Assembly (NCBI GenBank): GCA_001898485.1
Contig: MKTY01000020.1
Span: 1,259,194 to 1,323,193, forward strand
Source: Sphingobacteriales bacterium 46-32
GTDB taxonomy: Bacteria; Bacteroidota; Bacteroidia; Chitinophagales; Chitinophagaceae
DNA length: 64,000 nucleotides
Direction: 5' to 3'
Shown here piece after piece: positions 51,895-59,886 of the stretch. How positions within the stretch are numbered: position 1 is the first letter of the stretch; each line of letters opens with the position of its first letter. The notes below the pieces were generated by a model, which was not told the DNA's origin, did not search any database, and saw nothing but the letters and a program-made list of their open reading frames with translations. The translations under genes and the position numbers were made by a program.

Positions 51895-52602
51895 TTATTC
51901 AGAGTATTTGTAGCCCACGCCGCGTACGGAATGAAAGTAACGGGGATTGCGGCTGTCTTCTTCGAAGTATTTGCGGAAGTTGAGGATGAAGTTATCGATT
52001 GTGCGGGTGGTTGGATATACGTTGTAGCCCCATACCGCCTGCAGTATCTTTTCGCGCGGCACCACTTCATTTTTGTTTTCGATCAGCAATTTAAGCAGCA
52101 TCGTTTCTTTTTTGCTGAGCTGTATTTTTCCATTGCTGCGTGTGGTAGCTTCCTGGGCTTTAAAATCGATGATATTGTCGCCGAAGGTGTAGCTATTGCC
52201 TACTGTGGAGCGGTCCTGCAGGCGTTTGTTTTTGTCTATGAGCTTATGAACGCGGAGTAAGAGTTCTTCGAGATTGAAGGGCTTGGTAAGATAGTCGTCG
52301 GCTCCTTTTTTAAGACCCAGTACACGGTCGGCACTGGAGTTTTTGGCACTCAGGATCAGAATTGGTACTTCATTGTTGCTGATGCGGATGGTTTCTGCCA
52401 CACTGATGCCATCCATTTCGGGGAGCATAACATCGAGTACGATCAGGTCAAAATATTCATCGCGCACAGCATTGAGGGCAGACACACCGTCAAAGGCAGA
52501 AGTAACCTCGTAGCCTTCGAGCTCCAGGTTAAGCTTCAGGGCTTCGTGCAGGTTTTCTTCATCTTCAACCAGCAGAATTGATTTTTTCTTTTCATCACTC
52601 AT
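51895..52602 (-). CDS. OmpR-family response regulator
   Basis: 235-residue DNA-binding regulator. The receiver domain has ILLVEDEENLHEALK, phosphoacceptor Asp57 in LIVLDVMLPEMDG, the conserved Thr/Ser position in ILILSAKNSS and Lys in DDYLTKPFN. The C-terminal OmpR/PhoB winged helix includes LSKKETMLLKLLIENKNEVV, AVWGYNVYPTTRTIDNFI and HSVRGVGYKY. It is cotranscribed with the sensor kinase that follows it upstream (28-bp gap). In many Bacteroidota a pair of this type, just after BatD-like genes or next to gldH, has no known signal. Confidence 0.94.
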   Translation of the reverse strand: MSDEKKKSILLVEDEENLHEALKLNLELEGYEVTSAFDGVSALNAVRDEYFDLIVLDVMLPEMDGISVAETIRISNNEVPILILSAKNSSADRVLGLKKGADDYLTKPFNLEELLLRVHKLIDKNKRLQDRSTVGNSYTFGDNIIDFKAQEATTRSNGKIQLSKKETMLLKLLIENKNEVVPREKILQAVWGYNVYPTTRTIDNFILNFRKYFEEDSRNPRYFHSVRGVGYKYSE

Positions 52603-52630
52603 GGCGAAACAGCTTTTCAGTCAGTACATG

Positions 52631-53623
52631 TCACCGGCGGAAACTAACTGCAAAAATACTCCCGTGCGGGTGATTGTTTGTCACCGAAATGTCGGCATTG
52701 TGATCGCGGGCTATTTTACTGCAAAGATATAAGCCCAGGCCTGTGCCCTGTGTTTTGCGGGTAGATTCATTACCCACCCGATAAAACTTGTCAAAAATGC
52801 GCGGTTTTTCCGCATCCGGTACACCGGGGCCTTCATCGCTCACAGACAGTACCATTTGGTTAGGTAATTGTTGCAGGCGGGCACGGATGGGTTTTTCGCG
52901 CGGAGAATATTTAAGGGCGTTTTCGAGCAGGTTATTGATCAGGATCTGGAGCAGCAGCGGGTCTCCTTTTATGACTACTTCCGGCTCAATATCGCCATGC
53001 AGGGGGCGGTCGGGAAAACGGTTATGGAAATCCTGCAGACAATCTTTGAGCAGGTCGGAGAGATCCAGCTCCTCGCGCGAAAACTGGTAACCTCCGCCTT
53101 CCAGTTGTGAAGATATGAGGATATTATTGGTAAGTGAATTAAGACGTGTGGTTTCTTCGAGCGTCATTTTAATGAGCTTCTTCTGCTTTTCGGGGTCGAG
53201 TGTATGTTTCTGGAGTGTTTCAAGGTTGAGGCGTGCTACGGCAATGGGGGTTTTAAGCTCATGTGTGACGGCCATCATAAAATTCTGCTGCTGCTGCTGC
53301 AGGCGGAATTGCCGTCTTACCGAGCGGTATACAAAAGCCGCCCCTACAAAGATGATAGCCAGAAAAACGATGCCTTCGCCGGCAAATTTGGTTCTGTTGC
53401 GTACATATTCATTATCGATTGTGTACCGCACATTGCGATAAAGTGCAGCCGAGAAATTGCTGTCTACGGTAGCATCCAGCTGGCGGATCTTGAAATCGCG
53501 CATCTGGTCATTCTGCCGTTCCAGTGAAATAAACCACCAGATATAGGCAGCTACGATATAAATCAGCAGCAGCCAGTAGATAAGAGTGGCCCTTCCCAGT
53601 TTTTTCTTAATGGTATCCGGCAT
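52631..53623 (-). CDS. Two-component sensor histidine kinase
   Basis: 330-residue inner-membrane kinase. Helices at about residues 13-34 and 84-100 flank a short (about 50-residue) extracytoplasmic loop. The HisKA domain carries His121 in MAVTHELKTPIAVARL. The ATP-binding domain shows NLLENALKYSP, VLSVSDEGPGVPD and GTGLGLYLCSKIA. There is no HAMP or PAS domain, so sensing is likely by the small loop or membrane. It lies 9 bp after gldH and 28 bp before its regulator, so gldH-kinase-regulator form one minus-strand operon. Confidence 0.94.
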   Translation of the reverse strand: MPDTIKKKLGRATLIYWLLLIYIVAAYIWWFISLERQNDQMRDFKIRQLDATVDSNFSAALYRNVRYTIDNEYVRNRTKFAGEGIVFLAIIFVGAAFVYRSVRRQFRLQQQQQNFMMAVTHELKTPIAVARLNLETLQKHTLDPEKQKKLIKMTLEETTRLNSLTNNILISSQLEGGGYQFSREELDLSDLLKDCLQDFHNRFPDRPLHGDIEPEVVIKGDPLLLQILINNLLENALKYSPREKPIRARLQQLPNQMVLSVSDEGPGVPDAEKPRIFDKFYRVGNESTRKTQGTGLGLYLCSKIARDHNADISVTNNHPHGSIFAVSFRR

Positions 53624-53632
53624 AGCCGTTGC

Positions 53633-54127
53633 TTATTTCTTTTCTACCCGCAGACCCACATCCAGTACATTCTGAAGCGGATCTTCGCGCATGATCTGCT
53701 CAATCTGCAGCCGGTAGCGGCCGGGACGTATGGCGCGCGATTCGCCCAGCAATCCTATTGTCATACGATGTTCATAGATATCATCCATACCATCGCCCAG
53801 CCATTTATCGTTGGCGGCCAGGGGCAACTCGCGCTGGATCTTCATGGCCGTATCCTGACCGGGGCCCTGCACATAAAGATTGACGTAGATATTATTGAAA
53901 TGATATTTCTCGTTGTGGCGCAGCACCAGGAGTACTTCATATACTTTGGAGCTGTCTGTAAGGTCAAACTCGAATGTTGGTTTGAAACTGCTTTGCCATG
54001 CATGGCCGGGTACGGCAGTGATTTTTTCATAAAGATCGATCTGCGTACAACCGAATACGATCTGCCCCAGCAGAGCCAGACTTATTACCTGCAATGGCCG
54101 GTATGGAAGAAAAGAAGACAATTTCAT
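53633..54127 (-). CDS. gldH: Gliding motility lipoprotein GldH
   Basis: 164-residue lipoprotein required for gliding in Flavobacterium johnsoniae. The lipobox IVFGC gives Cys27 as the acylated residue. Mature sequence starts TQIDLYEKITAVPGHAW and includes FEFDLTDSSKVYEVLLVLRHNEKYHFNNIYVNLYVQGPG over strands 40-90, the family's most conserved part. Biochemical function unknown. Located at the head of the operon with the sensor kinase and regulator. Start confirmed by a -7 box exactly five bases upstream. Confidence 0.92.
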   Translation of the reverse strand: MKLSSFLPYRPLQVISLALLGQIVFGCTQIDLYEKITAVPGHAWQSSFKPTFEFDLTDSSKVYEVLLVLRHNEKYHFNNIYVNLYVQGPGQDTAMKIQRELPLAANDKWLGDGMDDIYEHRMTIGLLGESRAIRPGRYRLQIEQIMREDPLQNVLDVGLRVEKK

Positions 54128-54131
54128 AATG

Positions 54132-54139
54132 CAAATATA
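54132..54139 (-). promoter_or_regulatory. Bacteroidota -7 box (TATATTTG), predicted leaderless start of gldH
   Basis: The box ends five bases before the gldH ATG on the minus strand, so transcription should begin at or next to the start codon. Confidence 0.55.
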
Positions 54140-54182
54140 GAAACCAGACAGCCAGGTGGTATACCTGTGCTGTCCAAACGCT

Positions 54183-55058
54183 TTACAGTACGTTTAATAC
54201 CTGCTCTTTGGCTTTTTCGAGTTCATCTTTCATCAGTACCACGCATTTCTGGATCGAAGAGTCGTAGGCCTTGGATCCGGTTGTATTGATTTCGCGGCCA
54301 ATCTCCTGCAGTACGAAGGAGAGTTTTTTGCCCTTGGCTTCGTCGGCATCCTGCATGAGCGACTTGATATAATCGCAGTGGTTTTTGAGGCGTACCTGCT
54401 CCTCGCTGATATCTATTTTCTCGATATAATAAATAAGTTCCTGCTCCAGGCGGTTGCCGTCATAATTTTCCCGGCCTACATTTTCTTCGAGCAGGCGGGT
54501 GATGCCATCCCTGATCTTCTGAATGCGGAGCGGCTCGAGTTTGATTACTTCTTCCTGCAGCTTTTCAATATTTGTGATGCGGGTAAGCAGGTCTGCTTCC
54601 AGTACCTGACCTTCATGCTGGCGGTGCGTGTTGAGCTGCCCGATGGCTTGCAGCAGTACTTTTTCAAAACCAGCCCAGTCGGTGTCGCTGAGTGTTTCGC
54701 TGCTGGGAGTAATTACTTCAGGTAATTTTACGAGTGTGCTCAGGATATGTGAAGCATCCAGACCCAGCTCAGCCGACAGATGGGCCAGTGGCTGGTAATA
54801 GGCACGGGCCAGGTCGGTATTGATCGTAATCGGTTTGGCATTGCCGGTGTCTTTGAGACTGATGGCACAGTCTACGCTGCCACGCAGCAAATGCTCCGAA
54901 AGAATACGCCGTATATCAAATTCAAAAGGCTTCAGAATAGCCGGCATCTTTAACTGCAATTCAAATTGCTTTCCATTGAGCGATTTGATATCAATAAGAA
55001 AGGTTTTATCTCCTACCGTCTGTTCCGACCTCCCGAAACCCGTCATGGATTTGAGCAT
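54183..55058 (-). CDS. YicC family endoribonuclease-type protein
   Basis: 291-residue cytosolic protein. YicC in Escherichia coli is an endoribonuclease acting on small RNAs such as RyhB. The N-terminal YicC_N domain opens MLKSMTGFGRSE and has IDIKSLNGKQFELQLKMP. The C-terminal DUF1732 domain carries RLEQELIYYIEKIDISEEQVRLKNH split over a helix pair and GKKLSFVLQEIGREINTTGSKA, the most conserved signature. Length and motif order are normal. It is 55 bp upstream of gldH. Confidence 0.93.
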   Translation of the reverse strand: MLKSMTGFGRSEQTVGDKTFLIDIKSLNGKQFELQLKMPAILKPFEFDIRRILSEHLLRGSVDCAISLKDTGNAKPITINTDLARAYYQPLAHLSAELGLDASHILSTLVKLPEVITPSSETLSDTDWAGFEKVLLQAIGQLNTHRQHEGQVLEADLLTRITNIEKLQEEVIKLEPLRIQKIRDGITRLLEENVGRENYDGNRLEQELIYYIEKIDISEEQVRLKNHCDYIKSLMQDADEAKGKKLSFVLQEIGREINTTGSKAYDSSIQKCVVLMKDELEKAKEQVLNVL

Positions 55059-55131
55059 ACATTGTTTTTTTGATTGGGCATAAAGGTATTTGAATTATTA
55101 TTTACCGGCAGAGAAAACTGGAAGCAGCCTT

Positions 55132-55226
55132 TCGCAAAACCAGCCTGGTCGTTGCAGAGGTGGTTTGCCAATAGAACAGATAATGAATAACCGGAAACAA
55201 AAATCCCTTCGAGAAATCGAAGGGAT
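55132..55226. other. Structured intergenic segment with minus-strand terminator-like hairpin
   Basis: This lies in the 510-bp gap between yicC and lpxD (55059-55568). GCAAAACCA (55134-55142) can pair with TGGTTTGC (55161-55168) with one bulge. A second perfect hairpin ATCCCTTCGA-GAAA-TCGAAGGGAT (55203-55226) is followed on the minus strand by TTTTTG, as in an intrinsic terminator, yet no minus-strand gene lies to its right. The rest of the gap is AT-rich, with no convincing ORF, tRNA or repeat seen. Confidence 0.5.
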
Positions 55227-55544
55227 CATTATAATGGATGGGTTAGTAAGTACAGGGAAACGAATTTCCCAACACAATATTAAATATAATTTTTACTATC
55301 CAAAAAATATTTACCATAAATTTTATTCACATTTTAAACCTGATTGTGGATAAGGCAATGCCTATTACCACATTTTCTGCAACGCATTTTATACATAAAA
55401 GAGTTGTTATACTATCCGGTTCGAATAGCAAAACAGCAGACGCGCCCGATCTGATGTTTGCAATGAATGCATGTATGTGCAAACGGTTTTCCGAAGGGAA
55501 AATCAAAATTTATGCGTGCTGTTATTTACGGCAGTGATACAGGT

Positions 55545-55552
55545 TACCTTTG
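55545..55552 (+). promoter_or_regulatory. Bacteroidota -7 box (TACCTTTG) of lpxD
   Basis: Exact TAnnTTTG match ending 16 bases before ATG 55569; the -33 position (about 55522) is only weakly TTTG-like. Confidence 0.55.
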
Positions 55553-55568
55553 TTAAAATTTTTCAGTT

Positions 55569-56513
55569 ATGCGATTTGATCAACCTGTTCCGCTTACTAC
55601 GATTGCAACACTTATCGGTGCAGAACTCATTGGTAACACCAGTGCGCTGGCTACCGGTATCAATGAGATCCATAAGGTGGAATCCGGCGACCTGGTATTT
55701 GTAGACCACCCCAAGTATTATGATAAGTGCATTCACTCAGCGGCCAGCTTTATCATTATTAATAAAGTGACCGACTTTCCGGAAGGAAAGGCTTTACTGA
55801 TAACAGACAATCCTTTCGAAGCCTATCAGAAGATAGTACGTCATTACCGTCCTTTTGCCCCCTCTATGAAGTCGGTCAGCGATACCGCTGTAATCGGAGA
55901 GGGAACGGTAGTTATGCCGCATGCGTATATCGGTAATCATGTTACCATCGGAAAAAACTGCATCATTCATCCCAATGTTACCATACTGGATCATTGCGTG
56001 ATTGGCAACGATGTAATCATACAGGCAGGCACTGTCATTGGCAGCGATGCATACTATTATAATAAAAAAACGGACCGGGAAGTACATTATCAGAAAATGC
56101 TCAGCTCCGGCCGGGTGGTGATCGACGATGCGGTAGAGATCGGAGCCGGCTGCACTATTGACCGGGGAGTAAGTCACGATACACGGATCGGGAAGGGAAC
56201 GAAGCTCGATAACATGGTACATATAGGTCATGATACCGTCATTGGCAAAAACTGCCTGCTTGCAGCACAGGTAGGTATAGCTGGTGCCACCACGCTCGAA
56301 GATGGTGTGATACTATGGGGTCAGGTGGGCGTAAGCAAAACACTTACCATAGGTGAGAATGCTGTGGTATTGGCGCAAAGCGGCGTACCCGGTTCGCTGG
56401 CAGGAGGCAAAACCTATTTTGGTTATCCCGCCATTGATGCTTCTGAAAAGAAAAAAGAGCTGGTGTGGATCAAACGTATCCCGCAGTTGTGGGAGAAGGT
56501 GATGGGGAAATAA
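55569..56513 (+). CDS. lpxD: UDP-3-O-(3-hydroxyacyl)glucosamine N-acyltransferase
   Basis: Third step of lipid A synthesis: N-acylates UDP-3-O-acylglucosamine from acyl-ACP. 314 residues, trimeric left-handed beta helix. The N-terminal uridine-binding domain spans about 1-95. From residue 105 hexapeptide repeats are clear (AVIGEGTVVMPHAYIGNHVTIGKNC over several turns, then DRGVSHDTRIGKGTKLDN). Catalytic His lies in VHIGHDTVIGKN. The C-terminus SEKKKELVWIKRIPQLWEKV forms the usual helices. It is encoded away from lpxA/lpxC. A repeat hairpin follows nine bases after the stop. Confidence 0.94.
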   Translation: MRFDQPVPLTTIATLIGAELIGNTSALATGINEIHKVESGDLVFVDHPKYYDKCIHSAASFIIINKVTDFPEGKALLITDNPFEAYQKIVRHYRPFAPSMKSVSDTAVIGEGTVVMPHAYIGNHVTIGKNCIIHPNVTILDHCVIGNDVIIQAGTVIGSDAYYYNKKTDREVHYQKMLSSGRVVIDDAVEIGAGCTIDRGVSHDTRIGKGTKLDNMVHIGHDTVIGKNCLLAAQVGIAGATTLEDGVILWGQVGVSKTLTIGENAVVLAQSGVPGSLAGGKTYFGYPAIDASEKKKELVWIKRIPQLWEKVMGK

Positions 56514-56522
56514 GTAAAAAGG

Positions 56523-56603
56523 GTTTAAAGAGTATAAAGGGTTTAAAAAGTAATAATATTTTTATCCCTTTAAACCCTTTATACTCTTTAAACACTTTAC
56601 ACC
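56523..56603. repeat. Nonamer inverted-repeat hairpin, copy 6
   Basis: Left units GTTTAAAGA, GTATAAAGG, GTTTAAAAA (56523-56549). Right units CCTTTAAAC, CCTTTATAC, TCTTTAAAC, ACTTTACAC (56567-56602). Twenty-five consecutive positions of the arms are complementary. It separates the convergent lpxD and the 56607 gene. Confidence 0.9.
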
Positions 56604-56606
56604 TTC

Positions 56607-57680
56607 TTAAGGAAGATAATCATACGGCAACAGATCTGCCAGATTTTTCCACCCCCAGTATCCCTGATTGATCCAGGCGCTCTGCTCATAATAATACCCG
56701 TTTTCGCGGATGGCAATCGCATCGGTTAAGTCAACATAGGAAATCTGAATGGGTACATCGGCCGGTAGTTTCAATTGCTGCAGATACTCGGGTTCCGGTT
56801 TTTGCCGCTGATAGGTAATACTTGCCTTACGGGGAAACCATATTTCAATCTGCTGTGTACTGTCCAGCGCGCCGTAATAGCTGGTATCGTAGGGATTGCT
56901 GATGGGGTTGAACTTATTTTTGAACTTCAGATCCTGCAGCGCGATTACAAATCCATCTTCGGACAGAGTACTATCATAATAGCTTCGCATAAAATGCAGC
57001 TTTGAACCCAGATAGTTTTTTTCGCGGTTGGCGGTCCAGATGGCACGCAGACTGTCGGTACCTTCCAGTTCACTAAACAGGCAGAATCCGCGGTATGTAC
57101 TGATGTCGTTATTGTAGGCGTATACAAACGAGTCGAGCTGATAGATAAGCTGATAACCGAGGGCTTCGTTGCGGATACGAAGTGGCTCGGTAGCCAGTAC
57201 ACGCAGCTTATTGCTTTTTTTCAACAGGAAAAATTTCAGTACCTCGGGATTCTCCAGCTGCGTCTGACGAGAAAAAGGAGTAGTGCCAATAAAATGGTCG
57301 ATGAAAAAGCTGCCATATTTTTCCCAGCCATCTTTTACCTCATTGCTGCTGCGTATAATCACCTCGCCCAGGCTTTTATCTTCTTTGATAAGTAAAATAT
57401 CAGGAATGACAGGTTGCGACTGACTGATGCGTACCTGCTGTGTCTGGTAACCGGTAAAACTGATGACGAGGTCATACCCGCCGGATTTTAAGGAAAGGGA
57501 AAAATGCCCTTCTTTATTTGTAACTGTACCCAGTGTGGTATTCTGACAATACACCGATGCTCCGCTAAGCGGCTCGCCGGAAGCACTATCCACAATACGA
57601 CCCTGTATGGTAAACTGGCAGTAAACGCTCTGCGAAAACAGGAAGAGGGCAGGCAGAAGGAGGTACTTTAGTTTTTGCAT
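56607..57680 (-). CDS. Carboxypeptidase-regulatory-like domain protein
   Basis: 357-residue exported protein of unknown function. A signal peptide ends near SVYCQ. Residues about 23-100 form a CarboxypepD_reg-like beta-sandwich (FTIQGRIVDSASGEPLSGASVYCQNTTLGTVTNKEG over two strands, LVISFTGYQTQQVRI), the domain found at the N-terminus of SusC-type TonB receptors. Here there is no plug or barrel; instead a roughly 250-residue region with GWEKYGSFFIDHFIGTTPFSRQT typical of stand-alone Bacteroidota proteins. No catalytic residues evident. Perhaps a surface or periplasmic binding protein. Confidence 0.83.
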   Translation of the reverse strand: MQKLKYLLLPALFLFSQSVYCQFTIQGRIVDSASGEPLSGASVYCQNTTLGTVTNKEGHFSLSLKSGGYDLVISFTGYQTQQVRISQSQPVIPDILLIKEDKSLGEVIIRSSNEVKDGWEKYGSFFIDHFIGTTPFSRQTQLENPEVLKFFLLKKSNKLRVLATEPLRIRNEALGYQLIYQLDSFVYAYNNDISTYRGFCLFSELEGTDSLRAIWTANREKNYLGSKLHFMRSYYDSTLSEDGFVIALQDLKFKNKFNPISNPYDTSYYGALDSTQQIEIWFPRKASITYQRQKPEPEYLQQLKLPADVPIQISYVDLTDAIAIRENGYYYEQSAWINQGYWGWKNLADLLPYDYLP

Positions 57681-57801
57681 AGAATAAAAATTAGCTCAGT
57701 AAAGATAACAAACTCCGGCACGCATTCTTAGCAGAGGCGGCGAACTGGAAAATACTGATCTGTTCGCAACAGATCATAAAGTATGCCGGACTGGCTATTT
57801 A

Positions 57802-58797
57802 TTATTTATGGGAGGACTGGCTGTACATACGGCAGGCGTTTTCAATACTTTGTTCAAGCGGAGTAAATGTAAATCCAGGCAATGCCTGCAGCAATTTATG
57901 GTTGCTGAACCGGGTAAAGCTATGGGCTACCCGCGCACTTTCGCGCGTGAGCAGGGGCTTTTGCCGGGTAAAAAAAGATTTGAATGCTTCCAGTCTCCAG
58001 GCTATGCCGGTAAGTGTGGGAGTAGCCAGCCGATCGGGGCGTTTCACGCCAAACCGGTCAGCTATGGTAAACATCAGTTGTTTAAACGGCCAGTTGTCGC
58101 CATTGATGATAAATCGTTCTCCGCTGATATTGCTTTCCAGTAGCATAACAGCAGCTTTCGCGGTATCTTCTACATCTACAAAACCGTTGATGCCGGGTGT
58201 ATACCACTTAAATCCATTATAGATATTGCGAAAAATAGCACAACTGCTCTGGTGCCAGTCGCCATAGCCCAATATAGTGCTGGGATTCATGATAACCGCA
58301 TCAAGGCCTTCGGCCATACCACGCCATACCTCCAGTTCTGCCTTGAACTTGCTGCGTGCATAATGAGTAGTCAGCTTATTTTCCTCCCATTTCTTTTCTT
58401 CGTTCACCTCACCACCCTGCTCACTGCGACCCAGGGCTGCAACCGAACTTACATGCAGCAGGCGGGTTACATTATTTTCCAGTGCCAGGTTTACCACATT
58501 GGCTGTGCCCTCAACGTTTACACTTTGCATCAGGTGGCGGTCGCTACGTTGAAACGAAACAACTGCTGCAGCATGAATAACGGCATCTACATCTTTCATA
58601 GCATCGTCGAGCGATACCACATCGAGCACATCGCCTTCTATCCATTCCACTTTTTCGAGAATTGATACCGGGATATAAAAAGGGCGTTTATTGCTGCGGC
58701 ACAGGGCGCGCACCTGGTATCCTTTTTCGATAAGTGCCTTCAGGATATAAGATCCCAGGAATCCGGTACCGCCGGTAAGGAGAATTTTTTTATCCAA
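57802..58797 (-). CDS. NAD(P)-dependent epimerase/dehydratase-type reductase (TTG start)
   Basis: 331-residue extended SDR of the dihydroflavonol-4-reductase-like group. Cofactor motif LLTGGTGFLGSYIL at residues 6-19, then DVVSLDDAMKDVDAVIHAAAVVSFQ and the YxxxK pair in THYARSKFKAE. The start codon is TTG: an in-frame stop lies three codons upstream (TAG, then ACT) and no ATG precedes the Rossmann motif. Bacterial members reduce diverse carbonyls; the substrate is unknown. It lies 34 bp downstream of the 3-hydroxyacyl-CoA dehydrogenase gene and is probably in the same transcript. Confidence 0.88.
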   Translation of the reverse strand: MDKKILLTGGTGFLGSYILKALIEKGYQVRALCRSNKRPFYIPVSILEKVEWIEGDVLDVVSLDDAMKDVDAVIHAAAVVSFQRSDRHLMQSVNVEGTANVVNLALENNVTRLLHVSSVAALGRSEQGGEVNEEKKWEENKLTTHYARSKFKAELEVWRGMAEGLDAVIMNPSTILGYGDWHQSSCAIFRNIYNGFKWYTPGINGFVDVEDTAKAAVMLLESNISGERFIINGDNWPFKQLMFTIADRFGVKRPDRLATPTLTGIAWRLEAFKSFFTRQKPLLTRESARVAHSFTRFSNHKLLQALPGFTFTPLEQSIENACRMYSQSSHK

Positions 58798-58831
58798 AGT
58801 CTAAAGTTATAGTTAGCGCCTGTATGCGTTT

Positions 58832-59704
58832 TCAGTTATTTGTTTTGGGCGGGTTATCTGTGTAAATATAGTAGCCTTCACCACTTTTACGCCCCAGTTT
58901 GCCCTGGTCTACTTTGTCTTTTTGCAGGTAAGATGGTTTGAGCCGCTCTGGTTGACCCAACTGCTCATATACCGATGTGCTTACGGCGTAGTTCACATCG
59001 TTGCCAATAAGATCCATGAGTTGAAAAGGCCCCATTTTAAAACCAGTTGCTGTCAGCAGCTTGTCCAATTGCGCATAATCTGCCAGTTTCTCTTCTGCCA
59101 GCCTCAGGCTTTCAATGTAATAAGGACGCGCCACACGGTTTACAATAAAACCCGGGGCATCCTGGCAGGTTACGGGCGTTTTGCCCATCTGTCTGGCCAG
59201 TTCAACAATGTTATCGGTTACTTCGGGATGGGTAAATGGAGTATTTACCACTTCTACCAGCTTCATGAGTGGGGCCGGATTGAAAAAGTGGAGTCCTATC
59301 ACCCGTGCGGGGTTTACTACCTGCTCAGCAATACGTGCGATGGATAGGGAAGAAGTATTGCTGGCAAATATGCATTCGCTGTGATTGAGTTCAGCCAGTT
59401 GATTGAACAGCGCCACTTTCACCTCTTCTTTTTCTACAATTGCTTCAATAAAAAGATCGGCGAGACAGCTTTGCAGATCGCGCGTATAAACGATACGGCT
59501 ACTGATAACTGCCTGTTGTGCGGCATCTATCTTTTTTTTGTCAACCAGCGTCTGCAGGTTGCGTTCTATAGACGTCTGTGCCCGGCTTAATACGTCTGCA
59601 TTAAGATCGAAAAGGATGGTATGGAAGCCTGCCTGTGCGCTCACCTGTGCAATACCGCTGCCCATGGTACCCGCTCCGCAGATGCAAATACTTTGAATGG
59701 TCAC
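58832..59704 (-). CDS. 3-hydroxyacyl-CoA (3-hydroxybutyryl-CoA) dehydrogenase
   Basis: 290-residue NAD(P)-dependent dehydrogenase of short-chain 3-hydroxyacyl-CoA. Cofactor loop ICGAGTMGSGIAQVSAQAGF near residues 8-27, ASNTSSLSIARIAEQ, GLHFFNPAPLMKLVEVV with the catalytic His, and DAPGFIVNRVARPYYIESLRLAEEKLADYAQLD, split at the C-terminal domain boundary, which is the usual 3HCDH signature. Length fits Hbd/PaaH-type single-function enzymes; a role in butyrate, phenylacetate or amino-acid catabolism cannot be distinguished. Starts 64 bp from a repeat hairpin. Confidence 0.93.
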   Translation of the reverse strand: MTIQSICICGAGTMGSGIAQVSAQAGFHTILFDLNADVLSRAQTSIERNLQTLVDKKKIDAAQQAVISSRIVYTRDLQSCLADLFIEAIVEKEEVKVALFNQLAELNHSECIFASNTSSLSIARIAEQVVNPARVIGLHFFNPAPLMKLVEVVNTPFTHPEVTDNIVELARQMGKTPVTCQDAPGFIVNRVARPYYIESLRLAEEKLADYAQLDKLLTATGFKMGPFQLMDLIGNDVNYAVSTSVYEQLGQPERLKPSYLQKDKVDQGKLGRKSGEGYYIYTDNPPKTNN

Positions 59705-59767
59705 TGAGTGTTTTATTAAGAAACGAAGATAAGCATCCCTGTGGTGGCTTCGGTCTTAAATGAAATA

Positions 59768-59855
59768 GTATAAAGGGTTTAAAGGGTATAAAGTGTTTAA
59801 CGGGATAGGCAGGATTTACTCTTTAAACTTTTTATACCCTTTAAACCCTTTATAC
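59768..59855. repeat. Nonamer inverted-repeat hairpin, copy 7
   Basis: Left units GTATAAAGG, GTTTAAAGG, GTATAAAGT, GTTTAACGG (59768-59803). Right units TCTTTAAAC, TTTTTATAC, CCTTTAAAC, CCTTTATAC (59820-59855). The TATA/TTTA alternation is mirrored unit by unit and the outer 18 bp pair perfectly. Unlike the others it lies between divergent starts (59704 and 59887), where a terminator is not expected. Confidence 0.9.
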
Positions 59856-59886
59856 TTCTGCTATTTTTTTTATCTTCCATAGAAAA

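Noticed and set aside
55410..55440. GGTTCGAAT resembling a tRNA T-loop in the yicC-lpxD gap
   Set aside because: No acceptor stem, anticodon arm or CCA end can be folded around it.
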